Source: Polyangium fumosum (lineage in GTDB: Bacteria; Myxococcota_A; Polyangia; Polyangiales; Polyangiaceae). Taken from it: a stretch of DNA of 64,000 bases. Each line of letters starts with the position of its first letter. Position 1 is the first letter of the stretch. Positions 31,971-40,054 of this stretch are shown piece after piece. The position numbers and the translations under genes are program-made. The notes under the pieces were generated by a model. It did not search any database. It was not told the DNA's origin and saw only the letters and a list, made by a program, of their open reading frames with translations. The stretch spans positions 62,001-126,000 of the forward strand of contig NZ_SSMQ01000033.1 of assembly GCF_005144585.1 (NCBI RefSeq), written 5' to 3'.

Positions 31971-33719
31971 TCACCCATGCCCGAGCGACCCGCGCCCGCC
32001 CTTCTTGTACCGGTCGAAGAGCTTGCGTAGCTCGCCGAGCTCGATGCCGTATTCCTTGGCGATCTCCTTGTGCCCGCGCTCGCCCACGAGCATGTGGCCG
32101 AAGGCCTCTTCGAGGCGCTCGAGCTCCATGGGGAGCGCCGCGGGCTCGACCTGCGCCATCGGCGCGGGCGCGGGCGCTTGTGCGGGGACGGGCGCGGGCG
32201 CTTGTGGGGCCGGGCCAAACCCGAGGACGTTCGCCGCCGTGGGGGCGGGCGTCGCGGCCGGAGCAGCCTTCGACGGCCGTTTGACATGGAGGCGCACCGC
32301 GGGATCGCCGAGGAGGATGTAGCCGGAGAGGTCCTGCCGGAGCATCCAGAGATGCCCGAGCCGCACCTCGTCGCGTCGGCCCCCGCTCGCCTCCTGATCG
32401 TAAAGGCTCGTGAGCTCGGTGTTCGCCTGCTCGAAGAATCGCACGAGCTCGCGGAACGCGAGGCCGACGCGGTCGCCGCGCACGAGGGAACGCACGACCG
32501 ACATGAAGCGGGCCGGGCGGGCGATCGGCGTGCCCGCGTCGCGCTCCTCGAAGCTGTAGGTCCAGGCGAGATCGATGTGGCCGAGGAAGGCGAGGGGGCC
32601 CTTCGGGCTCGCCAGCGCGGCGCGGGGGAGCGAGGCGATGAAGGGGGGCGCATGGCGAGGGAGGGCCTTGAGCACCTCTTCGGCCTCGCCGCCGTAATGG
32701 CCGAGCTTCTGCAATCGTTCGAGCCAGTGGCGATAGGCGCTCCGATCCGGCGTGCCGCCGCCATAACAGGCGACCATGAACCAGATGCCGTCCGGCACGA
32801 AGGGGCGCTCGCCGAGGTCGCTCGCGGCGAACGTGCCCTCGCGGCCGAATCGCATGGCCCCCTGGCGCGCGCGTTGATCGGCGGAGCTCTTCCAGCCCTC
32901 GCGCGGGGCGCCTGCGCCGTGGCTGACGCTGAAGAGCACGCCCGGATCGGGGCGGGAGGCGACCTCGACGAGCTCGTCGGGGGAAGGCGCGTCCACGCGC
33001 CCGCGCTCTTCGAGGGTGCTCGCGGGGAAGTGCCCGGCGTCGAGGCGCTGGCGCACGAGATCGAGGCCCGGACGCACGAGCGCGCGGTACGTGGCCGCCG
33101 TGGCCGCCGTGCCGTCGTGCACGGTATAAAACGTGGCGTGGGGGGGCGCGTCGCGCGCGGCCGCGCGCTCGGCGGCGAGGATCTTGTGGATGTAGGCCTC
33201 GTAGCCACGTTCGTCCGGAAACGCGAGCCGTCCGACGAACCCGTCCGATTGCTGGACCTGCTGGAGCGCGAAGGGGACCTGATCGAGATCGCCGAGGAGG
33301 AGCTGATAACGGGGCAAATCGATGGCGAGGTCGGCGCCCCGATCGAAGACCTCCTTGCGCCAGCGCGCGGCGCCCGCCATGTCGAGGCGCGAAGGCGCGC
33401 GGAAGACCTTGATCTCGTGCCCTCCCTGGGCGGCGCGGCGCGCTTCGAGGAGAGGGCGCGCGAGCTCCAGCAATCGATCGCCCGTTTTGCCTTCCGGTAC
33501 GATCACGCCCCAGCGCTGGGCCGTGAGGTCGTCCGGGTCGTCGCCCTCGTCCCAGAGGTGCGTCGGGCCGGGGCGCGCCTCGGGGCGCTCTTCGTGCTCC
33601 GCGGCCGCGTCCGTGGGCAAGCCGCCTTCGAGGTAGGCGCTGCCGTCGTCGTCGTGGCTGAGGAGGAGGTGGAGGGCATTCGCGGGCATGGCGTCCTCGA
33701 TTCCCACGGACGCTATCAT
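31971..33719 (-). CDS. C25/caspase-like cysteine peptidase coupled to CHAT-nSTAND protein
   Basis: 582 residues. His-Cys dyad in the caspase/gingipain (C25) arrangement: FSVSHGAG (His267) followed by WFMVACYGGGTPD (Cys318). The N-terminal 200 residues contain RWGVIVPEGKTGDRLLELARPLLE and YTVHDGTAATAATYRALVRPG. C-terminal 120 residues include a Pro/Ala linker and a helical MELERLEEAFGHMLVGERGHKEIAKEYGIELGELRKLFDRY block that could be a DNA-binding or oligomerisation domain. ATG 33719 overlaps the CHAT-NTPase stop (ATGA), so translation is coupled. No signal peptide. Likely executioner protease regulated by the upstream NTPase (inference). Confidence 0.75.
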   Translation of the reverse strand: MIASVGIEDAMPANALHLLLSHDDDGSAYLEGGLPTDAAAEHEERPEARPGPTHLWDEGDDPDDLTAQRWGVIVPEGKTGDRLLELARPLLEARRAAQGGHEIKVFRAPSRLDMAGAARWRKEVFDRGADLAIDLPRYQLLLGDLDQVPFALQQVQQSDGFVGRLAFPDERGYEAYIHKILAAERAAARDAPPHATFYTVHDGTAATAATYRALVRPGLDLVRQRLDAGHFPASTLEERGRVDAPSPDELVEVASRPDPGVLFSVSHGAGAPREGWKSSADQRARQGAMRFGREGTFAASDLGERPFVPDGIWFMVACYGGGTPDRSAYRHWLERLQKLGHYGGEAEEVLKALPRHAPPFIASLPRAALASPKGPLAFLGHIDLAWTYSFEERDAGTPIARPARFMSVVRSLVRGDRVGLAFRELVRFFEQANTELTSLYDQEASGGRRDEVRLGHLWMLRQDLSGYILLGDPAVRLHVKRPSKAAPAATPAPTAANVLGFGPAPQAPAPVPAQAPAPAPMAQVEPAALPMELERLEEAFGHMLVGERGHKEIAKEYGIELGELRKLFDRYKKGGRGSLGHG

Positions 33720-36700
33720 TTCTTGGGGCTCAGCGACCCGGTCTTCTGGTCGCGCGTGCAAGTGTCGGGGTCGAGGCCTTGCTTTTCGGCGCACGCGCGG
33801 CAGCCTTTTTCCGCCTCCGCCGCGTCCTCGGCCAGGTAGCGCTGGCGGAGCGCTGCGGTGGCGCAGTCGTCGTTGGCGCGCTCGAGGCTCGCGACGATGG
33901 CGTCGGGCTCCGCGTCCCAGCGCTGGAGAAAGCCCCGCGCGTCCACGGTGAGGATGCCATTGCCCTTCACGTCGAATGCCGCAATGGGGAAGGTGGACGC
34001 GGTGTTCACGAGGGCGAATACCTGGCCAGGGCCAGAGCCATCGACCCTCCACACGTTGACGGTATTGTCCCGCGCCCGCGTAATGACGCGCTCGCCGCGC
34101 GTATCGAAGGCGACGGAGAGGAGGGGCGCCGGATGCGCGAGCTCGGCGTAGCTCCCGTCGCGCTTCCAGACGCGAACGGTCCTGTCCTGCGAGGCAGTGG
34201 CGACCCGTTCCCCGTCGGGCGAGACGGCGACGGCGGTGATGGTGGCGCGGTGGCGGCCGAGCACCAAGGGTTTTTCCCGGCCATCGAGGTCGAACCACCA
34301 GGCGCAGCCGTCGTGGCGACCGAGGACGAGATGGCGCGCGCCCGCTTTGCCGCTCCACGCGACGGACGTGAAACCGCCCGCATCTGCAGGGACGAGCGTG
34401 CGCGCCGTGGAGGCGCCGGTGTCCTCGCATTTCTCGGCCGACGTCGCGACGGGGATGGGGGGGCGTTCGGGGTGGTCCGCGTCCCAGACGAGCGGCGCGT
34501 GTTCGTCGGCGACACTGACGAATCGATCCCCGTCCGCGTTCCAGGCGAGCGCGAGGATGGGCGCCTGGTGATGCGTGGGGAGCATCCGCGTGTGCAGGGC
34601 GGGGGAGGACGGGGGCGAGGCGGAGGCGGGGGGAGGCTCGATGGGCGTGAGGGCCACGCCGCCCCTTTCGTCGCCGGTGACCAGGCGCCTCCCGTCGTGG
34701 CTCCACGCACCCGAGAGGATTCGCCTCTTTCCGTGGGAGATGAGGCCGAGCCGGTGGACGCCCTCGTAGATCTCGGGATTCGGAGGCAGGAGGTACAGGA
34801 CGAGTTCGCCCTCGGGCGTGATCTGGAGCAGGTGGTCCTGGGTCGGGCTCTCGCTCGCGCCCGTCACGTAATGCCCGCGGATCCGCGGCAGGACGCGCCG
34901 CGGCAGGCGTGCGAGGTCCCAGATGCGCGCCGTCTCGTCCCAAGAGGCTGTCAGGAGCCGCTCTCCGTTCGGCGAATAGGCGACGGTGGTGACGTCGGCC
35001 TCGTGGCCATCCAGGGCGGCGAGCTCCGTGTAGGAGGCGACCTCGGCGGGGCGCGCGCCCGGCTCCCCGTCCTCTTTCGTCCAGAATCGGACCGTGTTGT
35101 CGTCGCTCGCCGTGGCGAGGACGCGGCTGCTCTTCGGATGAAAGACCGCCTGGTTGAGCGGACCCATGTGGCCCCGCAGGGTCGCGACCTCCTTGCGGGT
35201 CGCGACATCCCAGATGCGCGCGGTGCCGTCGGAAGAAGCGGTGACGACGGCCTTGCCGTCGGGGGAAAACGCGGCCGACGTGACGGGGCCCGTGTGCGCT
35301 TCGAGGCAGGCGCGTGTCCCTCTCCGGATGTCCCAGATGCACGCCGTTCGGTCCCAGGAGGAGCTCACGAGCTTCTCGCCCGAGGGATCGAATTCGAGCC
35401 ACGAGACCACGTGCGTGTGTCCGGTCAAACTAGGTTCACGGACGGGGCCGGTGACCGCGGAGAGGTTCCACATCTCGATCGTGCCGTCGACCGTGGCCGC
35501 GGCGACGCGTGTCCCGTCGGGGGAGAAGGCGGCCGTCCACAAGCCGTGCGCTTTTCCGCGGAGCTCGGAGAGGACGCGGGGCGCCGGGCCGGAGACGTCC
35601 CAGATCTTCGCGACGCCATTGAGGGAGGAGGTGAGCACGCGGCGTCCCTGGGCGTCGAAGACGGCCGAGGAGAGGGGTCCGTCGTGCCGCAAGGCGATGG
35701 GTTTGCCCCGGCCATTGCCGTCCCAAAGGTAGGCCACTTGGTCCTCCGAGGCCGTGACGAAGCGGCGGCCGTCCGGCGACCAGGCGGCGTGCCACAACTT
35801 CTCGTGATGCCCGGAGAGCGTGACCTTCGGAATGGGCAAAGCGAGGAGTCTTTGCGCCAGCGAGAGGTGTCTGGAATCCGTGAGGAGGTCGGGGAACGGG
35901 CCGCTTCGTTCGGACAAGATGGACGCGGCGGCGGCGTGCTGCTGGCGCGCGACGAGGTTCAAGGCGCCGGCGATGCGCAGTTGCTTTTCAGCGATGTCGC
36001 GCTCCGCGTCGGCCTGCTTGTGCGCTTCTTCGGCCTTGATGCGATCCTGCTCCGCCCGTCTCCACGAGGCGTCGGCCTCGGCCTTCGCCCGGGTCGTGCG
36101 GAGCGCCAGGAGCGTCATGGCGACGGCCACGATCACCGCGCCCGCGGTGCCGACGACGAGCTTGCGCCGCTCGCCGCGCTGCTTGTCGCGCGCTTGTTCG
36201 GCTTCGGCTTGCTCCGCGTGCTCGCTCGCCTCGATCATCGCGCGCGTGTCGTCGTCGAGCTCCTCCTCGGCGTGCGCCCGGATCTGCTTGGCATACCCGA
36301 GCTGGGCGCCGCGGAGGAGGGCGCCGTGGGCCTTGTAATCGGCGGCCCAGCGCTCGAGTTTGGCGATTTCGACGACGCGCGCCCGATCCTCGGCGAGCCA
36401 GGTCGCGAGGCGGTTCCACCGTCGGAGCAGGGCCTCGTGCGCGACCTCGACGACGATGCGGCCGCCTTCGTCCTGCCGCGAGACGAGGCGCGCGGCGACG
36501 AATCGTTCGAGCAAGACCTCGAAGCGCGCGCGTCGCTCCGGATCCGCGGGGAGGATGCGCGCGAGGGGGACGCGGCGGCGCGTGTTCGAGGCGCCGCCCT
36601 CGCCGAAATGGGTGAGGCGCGAGAAGAGGCGGCGGGCGAGTTTCTCCGAAGGCTCGTCGAGCTCGGAGACGACGGCGTCCGCCATGCGCTCGAGCGCGCC

Positions 36701-38743
36701 GAACACGCCGCCGAGCTCCTCGTACCGGGCCGCGTCGAGGATCTTTCCTTGTCGCTTCTGCCAGAGGAGGTCGAGGACGTATTCGACGAGCGGCAAGGCC
36801 GTGGGCTCGGCGCCGACCTCGGCGATGATGCGGTTCGCGAGCCCTGGCGAGAGGGAGAGGCCGACCTTGCGCGCGGGCTCCTCGATCACGGTGCGGAGCT
36901 GCGCCGGGCCCATCTGCGCGACGAAGACGCGGTGCGCCTCGTCGTAGGCGACGCGATCGAGCCGGAGGCCCGTGTCCGCGTCGAGCACGAGCTGTCCGCA
37001 TTCGCCCACGAAATCGACGCGCATGCTGGTGATGCAATGGAGGTTGCCCTCGCCGGAGCAGCGCTTCCAGAGTTCGGCGACGAACGCCTGCCGCTCGGCC
37101 GGATCCTGCACGTGGGTGAAGATCTCCTCGAATTGATCAACGACGAGGAGGAAAGGAAGGTTCTCGTCGCGGCGCGCGGCGAGCGCCGCTTCGAGGGCGC
37201 TGCGCGGAGACGCGCCGGGGCGCATGACGACGGCTTCCCACGCGCCGCCCGCGGACGAGGCGAGCGTGGTGATTTCGCGGTGGAGCACGGAGAGCGCCTG
37301 CTGCGCGGCGGCGCCCGGGCTTCTGCGCCCGAGGAGCTGCGCGAGTCGCTCGATCGCGTGTTTGACGTCGTCGTTGTCCGCCGCATCGGCGCGCGTGGCG
37401 CCGCGATCGAGCAGGCGCGGGACGACGCCGGCGAGGACCATGGAGGATTTGCCGGTGCCCGAGGCGCCCGCGACCACGAGAAAGCGAGGTTTTCCCGAGG
37501 CCGCGAGGGCCGCGAGGTCGGCGAGCGCCTCCTCGATCTCGGCTTCGCGACCGAAGAAGAACCGGCGATGCGCGGCGTGGAAGGCGAGGAGGCCCCGATA
37601 AGGGCGAAACACGATCGGGCGGGTGTCGCCCTCGTCCTCGGGGCGGGCGTGCAGGGTGAGGCTCGCCCAGTCGAGCCGTCCTGCGCCTTCGCGGAGGAGG
37701 CGCTGCCGGGCGGCGAGGAGCGCGGCTTCGACGGAGGTGGGCTCGACGAGGAGTTTGTCGTAAAAGACTTCGGTGAAGGTGATCGAGCCGGCGGCGGAGA
37801 GGGGGAAGCGGGAAGCGACGACGGCCTGGATGCCGGCCTGGTGGAGGTTCTGGGCGACGCTGCCGAGGTGATTGCCGATCTGTCCGGGATTGCCGCTGTC
37901 ACAGGCCGAGAGCACGACGAGACGAATGCGGCCCGCGTGGGGGGCGAGGAGCTGCCGGAGCTTGCCCGCGTCGAGCAAGACACGCTCGCCGCTGCCGTCG
38001 TCCGCATCCCAGGCGAGGCCGTGGGTTTGTCCGACCTGGGTGCCGTGGCAGAGGAGGTGGAGGAGATGGATGCTTTCTCCCGACGCGGCGGCCTTTTCGA
38101 GGGCGCTGGAGAGGCGGCCGAGGGAGAGGTGAGCGAGCACGTCGCGGGCGGGATCGAAGGGGTGATGTCCTCGGTCGGCGGCGGCGCGGAGGGCATTGGA
38201 TTGCTCGGCGAGGGGCACGGCGCCGGCCGCGGCGGACCAGCCGAAGAGGATGCGGCCGCCCTCGGGCAAGGGCGAGGGGTCCTCGGGGCGCGTGGCGCTC
38301 TCGGGCCACGCATAACGAACGAGGACATGGGGCAGCTCGCCGAGGTGCTGGCCGCTCGATTTGAGCGTCAGGAGCTCCCAGGGCAAGGCATACAGCTCGG
38401 CGGCATTCGAGCGGAACGTGATCCGCACCGGATCGCCGCGCGAGGACGCGTCGAGGATGCTCTCTTCCGTTCGGGCCCAGCCCGCGGGCGCGAGGAATCG
38501 CCGGAGGGCGCGGCCGAGGCGCTGGACGATGGCAGGATCGCAGCCGGGGCGGCGGACGGCGTCGAGGTCGGCGAAGAGCGCGGGGGTCCAGTCGATCGTG
38601 ACGGTCTCGGCGCCGCCGCCTTCGGTGTGCAGGACGTACGTGACCTCGCCCTCTGGCAAGACAAACGATTCGTCGGCCTGCGCGGTGCGGGTGAATTCGA
38701 GGAGCAGGTTCCCGGGCGGCGGCGCGGGGGACGGGGGGCTCAT
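33716..38743 (-). CDS. CHAT-nSTAND ATPase with transmembrane helix and 14 WD40 repeats
   Basis: 1675 residues. CHAT caspase-fold domain with catalytic His in LLCHGT (233) and Cys in LSACDSG (281). An nSTAND-type NTPase module begins YRGLLAFHAAHRRFFFGREAEIEEAL (about 382-406) with Walker A AGASGTGKSS (425-434). A hydrophobic helix (LVVGTAGAVIVAVAMTLLAL, about 862-882) and a charged coiled coil (AEADASWRRAEQDRIKAEEAHKQ) precede about 14 WD40 units (974-1670), i.e. two seven-bladed propellers, for example SPDGTRVAAATVDGTIEMWN. STAND proteins of this type sense a ligand through the WD40s, oligomerise and activate the CHAT or a partner protease. Start 38743 overlaps the PAAR-like stop. Confidence 0.9.
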   Translation of the reverse strand: MSPPSPAPPPGNLLLEFTRTAQADESFVLPEGEVTYVLHTEGGGAETVTIDWTPALFADLDAVRRPGCDPAIVQRLGRALRRFLAPAGWARTEESILDASSRGDPVRITFRSNAAELYALPWELLTLKSSGQHLGELPHVLVRYAWPESATRPEDPSPLPEGGRILFGWSAAAGAVPLAEQSNALRAAADRGHHPFDPARDVLAHLSLGRLSSALEKAAASGESIHLLHLLCHGTQVGQTHGLAWDADDGSGERVLLDAGKLRQLLAPHAGRIRLVVLSACDSGNPGQIGNHLGSVAQNLHQAGIQAVVASRFPLSAAGSITFTEVFYDKLLVEPTSVEAALLAARQRLLREGAGRLDWASLTLHARPEDEGDTRPIVFRPYRGLLAFHAAHRRFFFGREAEIEEALADLAALAASGKPRFLVVAGASGTGKSSMVLAGVVPRLLDRGATRADAADNDDVKHAIERLAQLLGRRSPGAAAQQALSVLHREITTLASSAGGAWEAVVMRPGASPRSALEAALAARRDENLPFLLVVDQFEEIFTHVQDPAERQAFVAELWKRCSGEGNLHCITSMRVDFVGECGQLVLDADTGLRLDRVAYDEAHRVFVAQMGPAQLRTVIEEPARKVGLSLSPGLANRIIAEVGAEPTALPLVEYVLDLLWQKRQGKILDAARYEELGGVFGALERMADAVVSELDEPSEKLARRLFSRLTHFGEGGASNTRRRVPLARILPADPERRARFEVLLERFVAARLVSRQDEGGRIVVEVAHEALLRRWNRLATWLAEDRARVVEIAKLERWAADYKAHGALLRGAQLGYAKQIRAHAEEELDDDTRAMIEASEHAEQAEAEQARDKQRGERRKLVVGTAGAVIVAVAMTLLALRTTRAKAEADASWRRAEQDRIKAEEAHKQADAERDIAEKQLRIAGALNLVARQQHAAAASILSERSGPFPDLLTDSRHLSLAQRLLALPIPKVTLSGHHEKLWHAAWSPDGRRFVTASEDQVAYLWDGNGRGKPIALRHDGPLSSAVFDAQGRRVLTSSLNGVAKIWDVSGPAPRVLSELRGKAHGLWTAAFSPDGTRVAAATVDGTIEMWNLSAVTGPVREPSLTGHTHVVSWLEFDPSGEKLVSSSWDRTACIWDIRRGTRACLEAHTGPVTSAAFSPDGKAVVTASSDGTARIWDVATRKEVATLRGHMGPLNQAVFHPKSSRVLATASDDNTVRFWTKEDGEPGARPAEVASYTELAALDGHEADVTTVAYSPNGERLLTASWDETARIWDLARLPRRVLPRIRGHYVTGASESPTQDHLLQITPEGELVLYLLPPNPEIYEGVHRLGLISHGKRRILSGAWSHDGRRLVTGDERGGVALTPIEPPPASASPPSSPALHTRMLPTHHQAPILALAWNADGDRFVSVADEHAPLVWDADHPERPPIPVATSAEKCEDTGASTARTLVPADAGGFTSVAWSGKAGARHLVLGRHDGCAWWFDLDGREKPLVLGRHRATITAVAVSPDGERVATASQDRTVRVWKRDGSYAELAHPAPLLSVAFDTRGERVITRARDNTVNVWRVDGSGPGQVFALVNTASTFPIAAFDVKGNGILTVDARGFLQRWDAEPDAIVASLERANDDCATAALRQRYLAEDAAEAEKGCRACAEKQGLDPDTCTRDQKTGSLSPKK

Positions 38744-39129
38744 CCGCCGGCCATGACCTTGAATTGGCCCGGGCTCAGGATCTGGATCACGCCGCCATAC
38801 GAGCACATGAGCTTGCAGGAATTGTGGAGCGTGGGCAGGCTTTTCAGCAGGACCTTGGTGCTGCCGGGGATCCAGGTGCCGGCGGGGACGGGGACGCAGG
38901 GCATGGGGGTGAGGACGCCCAAGGCGGCGGCCGTGGCCGAGGCGACCGTGGGATTCGCCAACGACGTGCAAGCGCCGAAAGGCAAGACGTTGGTCACGGC
39001 CACCATGTCGGCGATGTTCGCGGCGGACGTGGTGGCATTCACCATGTTCGCAGGCAGGACCATGATCGAGGAGGGCGCCATGCCGAAGCTGCACATCGCG
39101 GTGGCGCCGGTAGCGATTTGAACGGCCAT
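38740..39129 (-). CDS. PAAR-like (DUF4150/DUF4280-type) spike-tip protein
   Basis: 129 residues from ATG 39129. Pattern of the PAAR-like family: an early VQIATGATAMCSFGMAPSSIMVLP, then NVLPFGACTSLANPTVASATAAALGVLTPMPCVP, and a C-terminal HNSCKLMCSYGGVIQILSPGQ, with conserved Cys and Gly spacing. These proteins cap VgrG spikes and can carry cargo. Short and without fused toxin. Stop overlaps the CHAT-nSTAND start (ATGA). It is 8 kb from the T6SS genes and is the only PAAR-like gene in the window, so it may serve this T6SS. Confidence 0.85.
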   Translation of the reverse strand: MAVQIATGATAMCSFGMAPSSIMVLPANMVNATTSAANIADMVAVTNVLPFGACTSLANPTVASATAAALGVLTPMPCVPVPAGTWIPGSTKVLLKSLPTLHNSCKLMCSYGGVIQILSPGQFKVMAGG

Positions 39130-39250
39130 GGGGTCACCCGTGCCCAGGAAGGGGCGCGGGGAGCGTAGCCGGGGGCGCGGGGAGGGCGCTAGTTTTTGGC
39201 GGGAGGAGCCGATTGTGCCGATGGCCGCGCCTGGATAGTCTCCGGCCATC

Positions 39251-39994
39251 ATGGCAGACGCGATTCCGTCCCACGTCGTTCAAGCCCTGGCGCCGACCGG
39301 ACAGCTCCGCGCGGCGATCAACTTCGGAAATACCGTCCTGGCGCAGAGGGACCCCGTCACCGGCGAGCCGCGCGGGGTCTCCAGCGAGCTCGCGCGCGAA
39401 TTCGCCAAACGACTCGGCATCCCGATCACGTTCGTCACCTTCGACGCCGCTGGCAAGGTATTCGAGGCGTTGAAGCGCGGCGAATGGGACATCGCCTTCC
39501 TGGCGATCGATCCGGTGCGCGCGGCCGAGATCGACTTCACGGGGCCTTATGTGTTGATCGAGGGCGCCTACGTCGTGCCGAAGGACTCGCCCATCAAGAC
39601 CACCGACGAGGTGGACCGCGACGATATCCGTGTCGCCGCCGCCAAGGGCAGCGCGTATGAACTTTATCTGACGCGGACACTCGAGCGCGCCAAGGTCGTC
39701 ACTCAGCCGACCGGCTCCGAGGCCTGCGAGATGTTCCTGCGCGACAAGCTGGAGGTCGCCGCCGGCGTGAAGCAGCCGATGACCAAGTTCGCCGAGGCGC
39801 ATCCCGAGACGCGCCTGATCCCCGGCCGCTTCATGGCGATCGAGCAGGCGATGGGCATGCCGAAGGGCCGCGACGCAGGCGTGCGCGCCCTCCGCGCGTT
39901 CGTCGAGGAGATGAAGGCGTCCGGCTTCGTCGCGAGGGCGCTCGAGCGCAGCGGCCAGAACGAGGCGGTCGTCGCGCCGCCGACGCTGATTTGA
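39251..39994 (+). CDS. Family-3 solute-binding protein without export signal
   Basis: 247 residues, extracellular solute-binding protein family 3 fold: LRAAINFGNTVLAQ (start of lobe 1), FDAAGKVFEALKRGEWDIAFLAIDPVRAAEIDFTGPYV, then RVAAAKGSAYELYLTRTLE and a C-terminal lobe. Such proteins bind amino acids for ABC importers. No signal peptide is visible and no permease or ATPase is adjacent, so it is either cytosolic or orphan. Residue style (mixed hydrophobic strands, fewer Ala/Arg runs) differs slightly from the neighbours and may indicate transfer from another proteobacterium. Divergent from the PAAR-like gene. Confidence 0.85.
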   Translation: MADAIPSHVVQALAPTGQLRAAINFGNTVLAQRDPVTGEPRGVSSELAREFAKRLGIPITFVTFDAAGKVFEALKRGEWDIAFLAIDPVRAAEIDFTGPYVLIEGAYVVPKDSPIKTTDEVDRDDIRVAAAKGSAYELYLTRTLERAKVVTQPTGSEACEMFLRDKLEVAAGVKQPMTKFAEAHPETRLIPGRFMAIEQAMGMPKGRDAGVRALRAFVEEMKASGFVARALERSGQNEAVVAPPTLI

Positions 39995-40008
39995 TCCGCG
40001 CATTCACC

Positions 40009-40025
40009 GCAGGGGGCTTCCCCTG
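40009..40025 (+). terminator. Hairpin after the solute-binding protein gene
   Basis: CAGGGGG-CTT-CCCCCTG, a perfect 7-bp stem with a 3-base loop, 15 bases after the stop. No U-tract follows, so it could act as an RNA end or attenuator without classic termination. Confidence 0.4.
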
Positions 40026-40054
40026 GCGAGCTTAACCGGTAGTATCCGCCGGTG

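Noticed and set aside
33779-39121. Very long open frame opposite the CHAT-nSTAND gene
   Set aside because: It is the antisense mirror of a GC-rich gene; its translation is Arg/Gly/Ala/Asp-rich without domains, while the other strand shows CHAT, ATPase and WD40 motifs.
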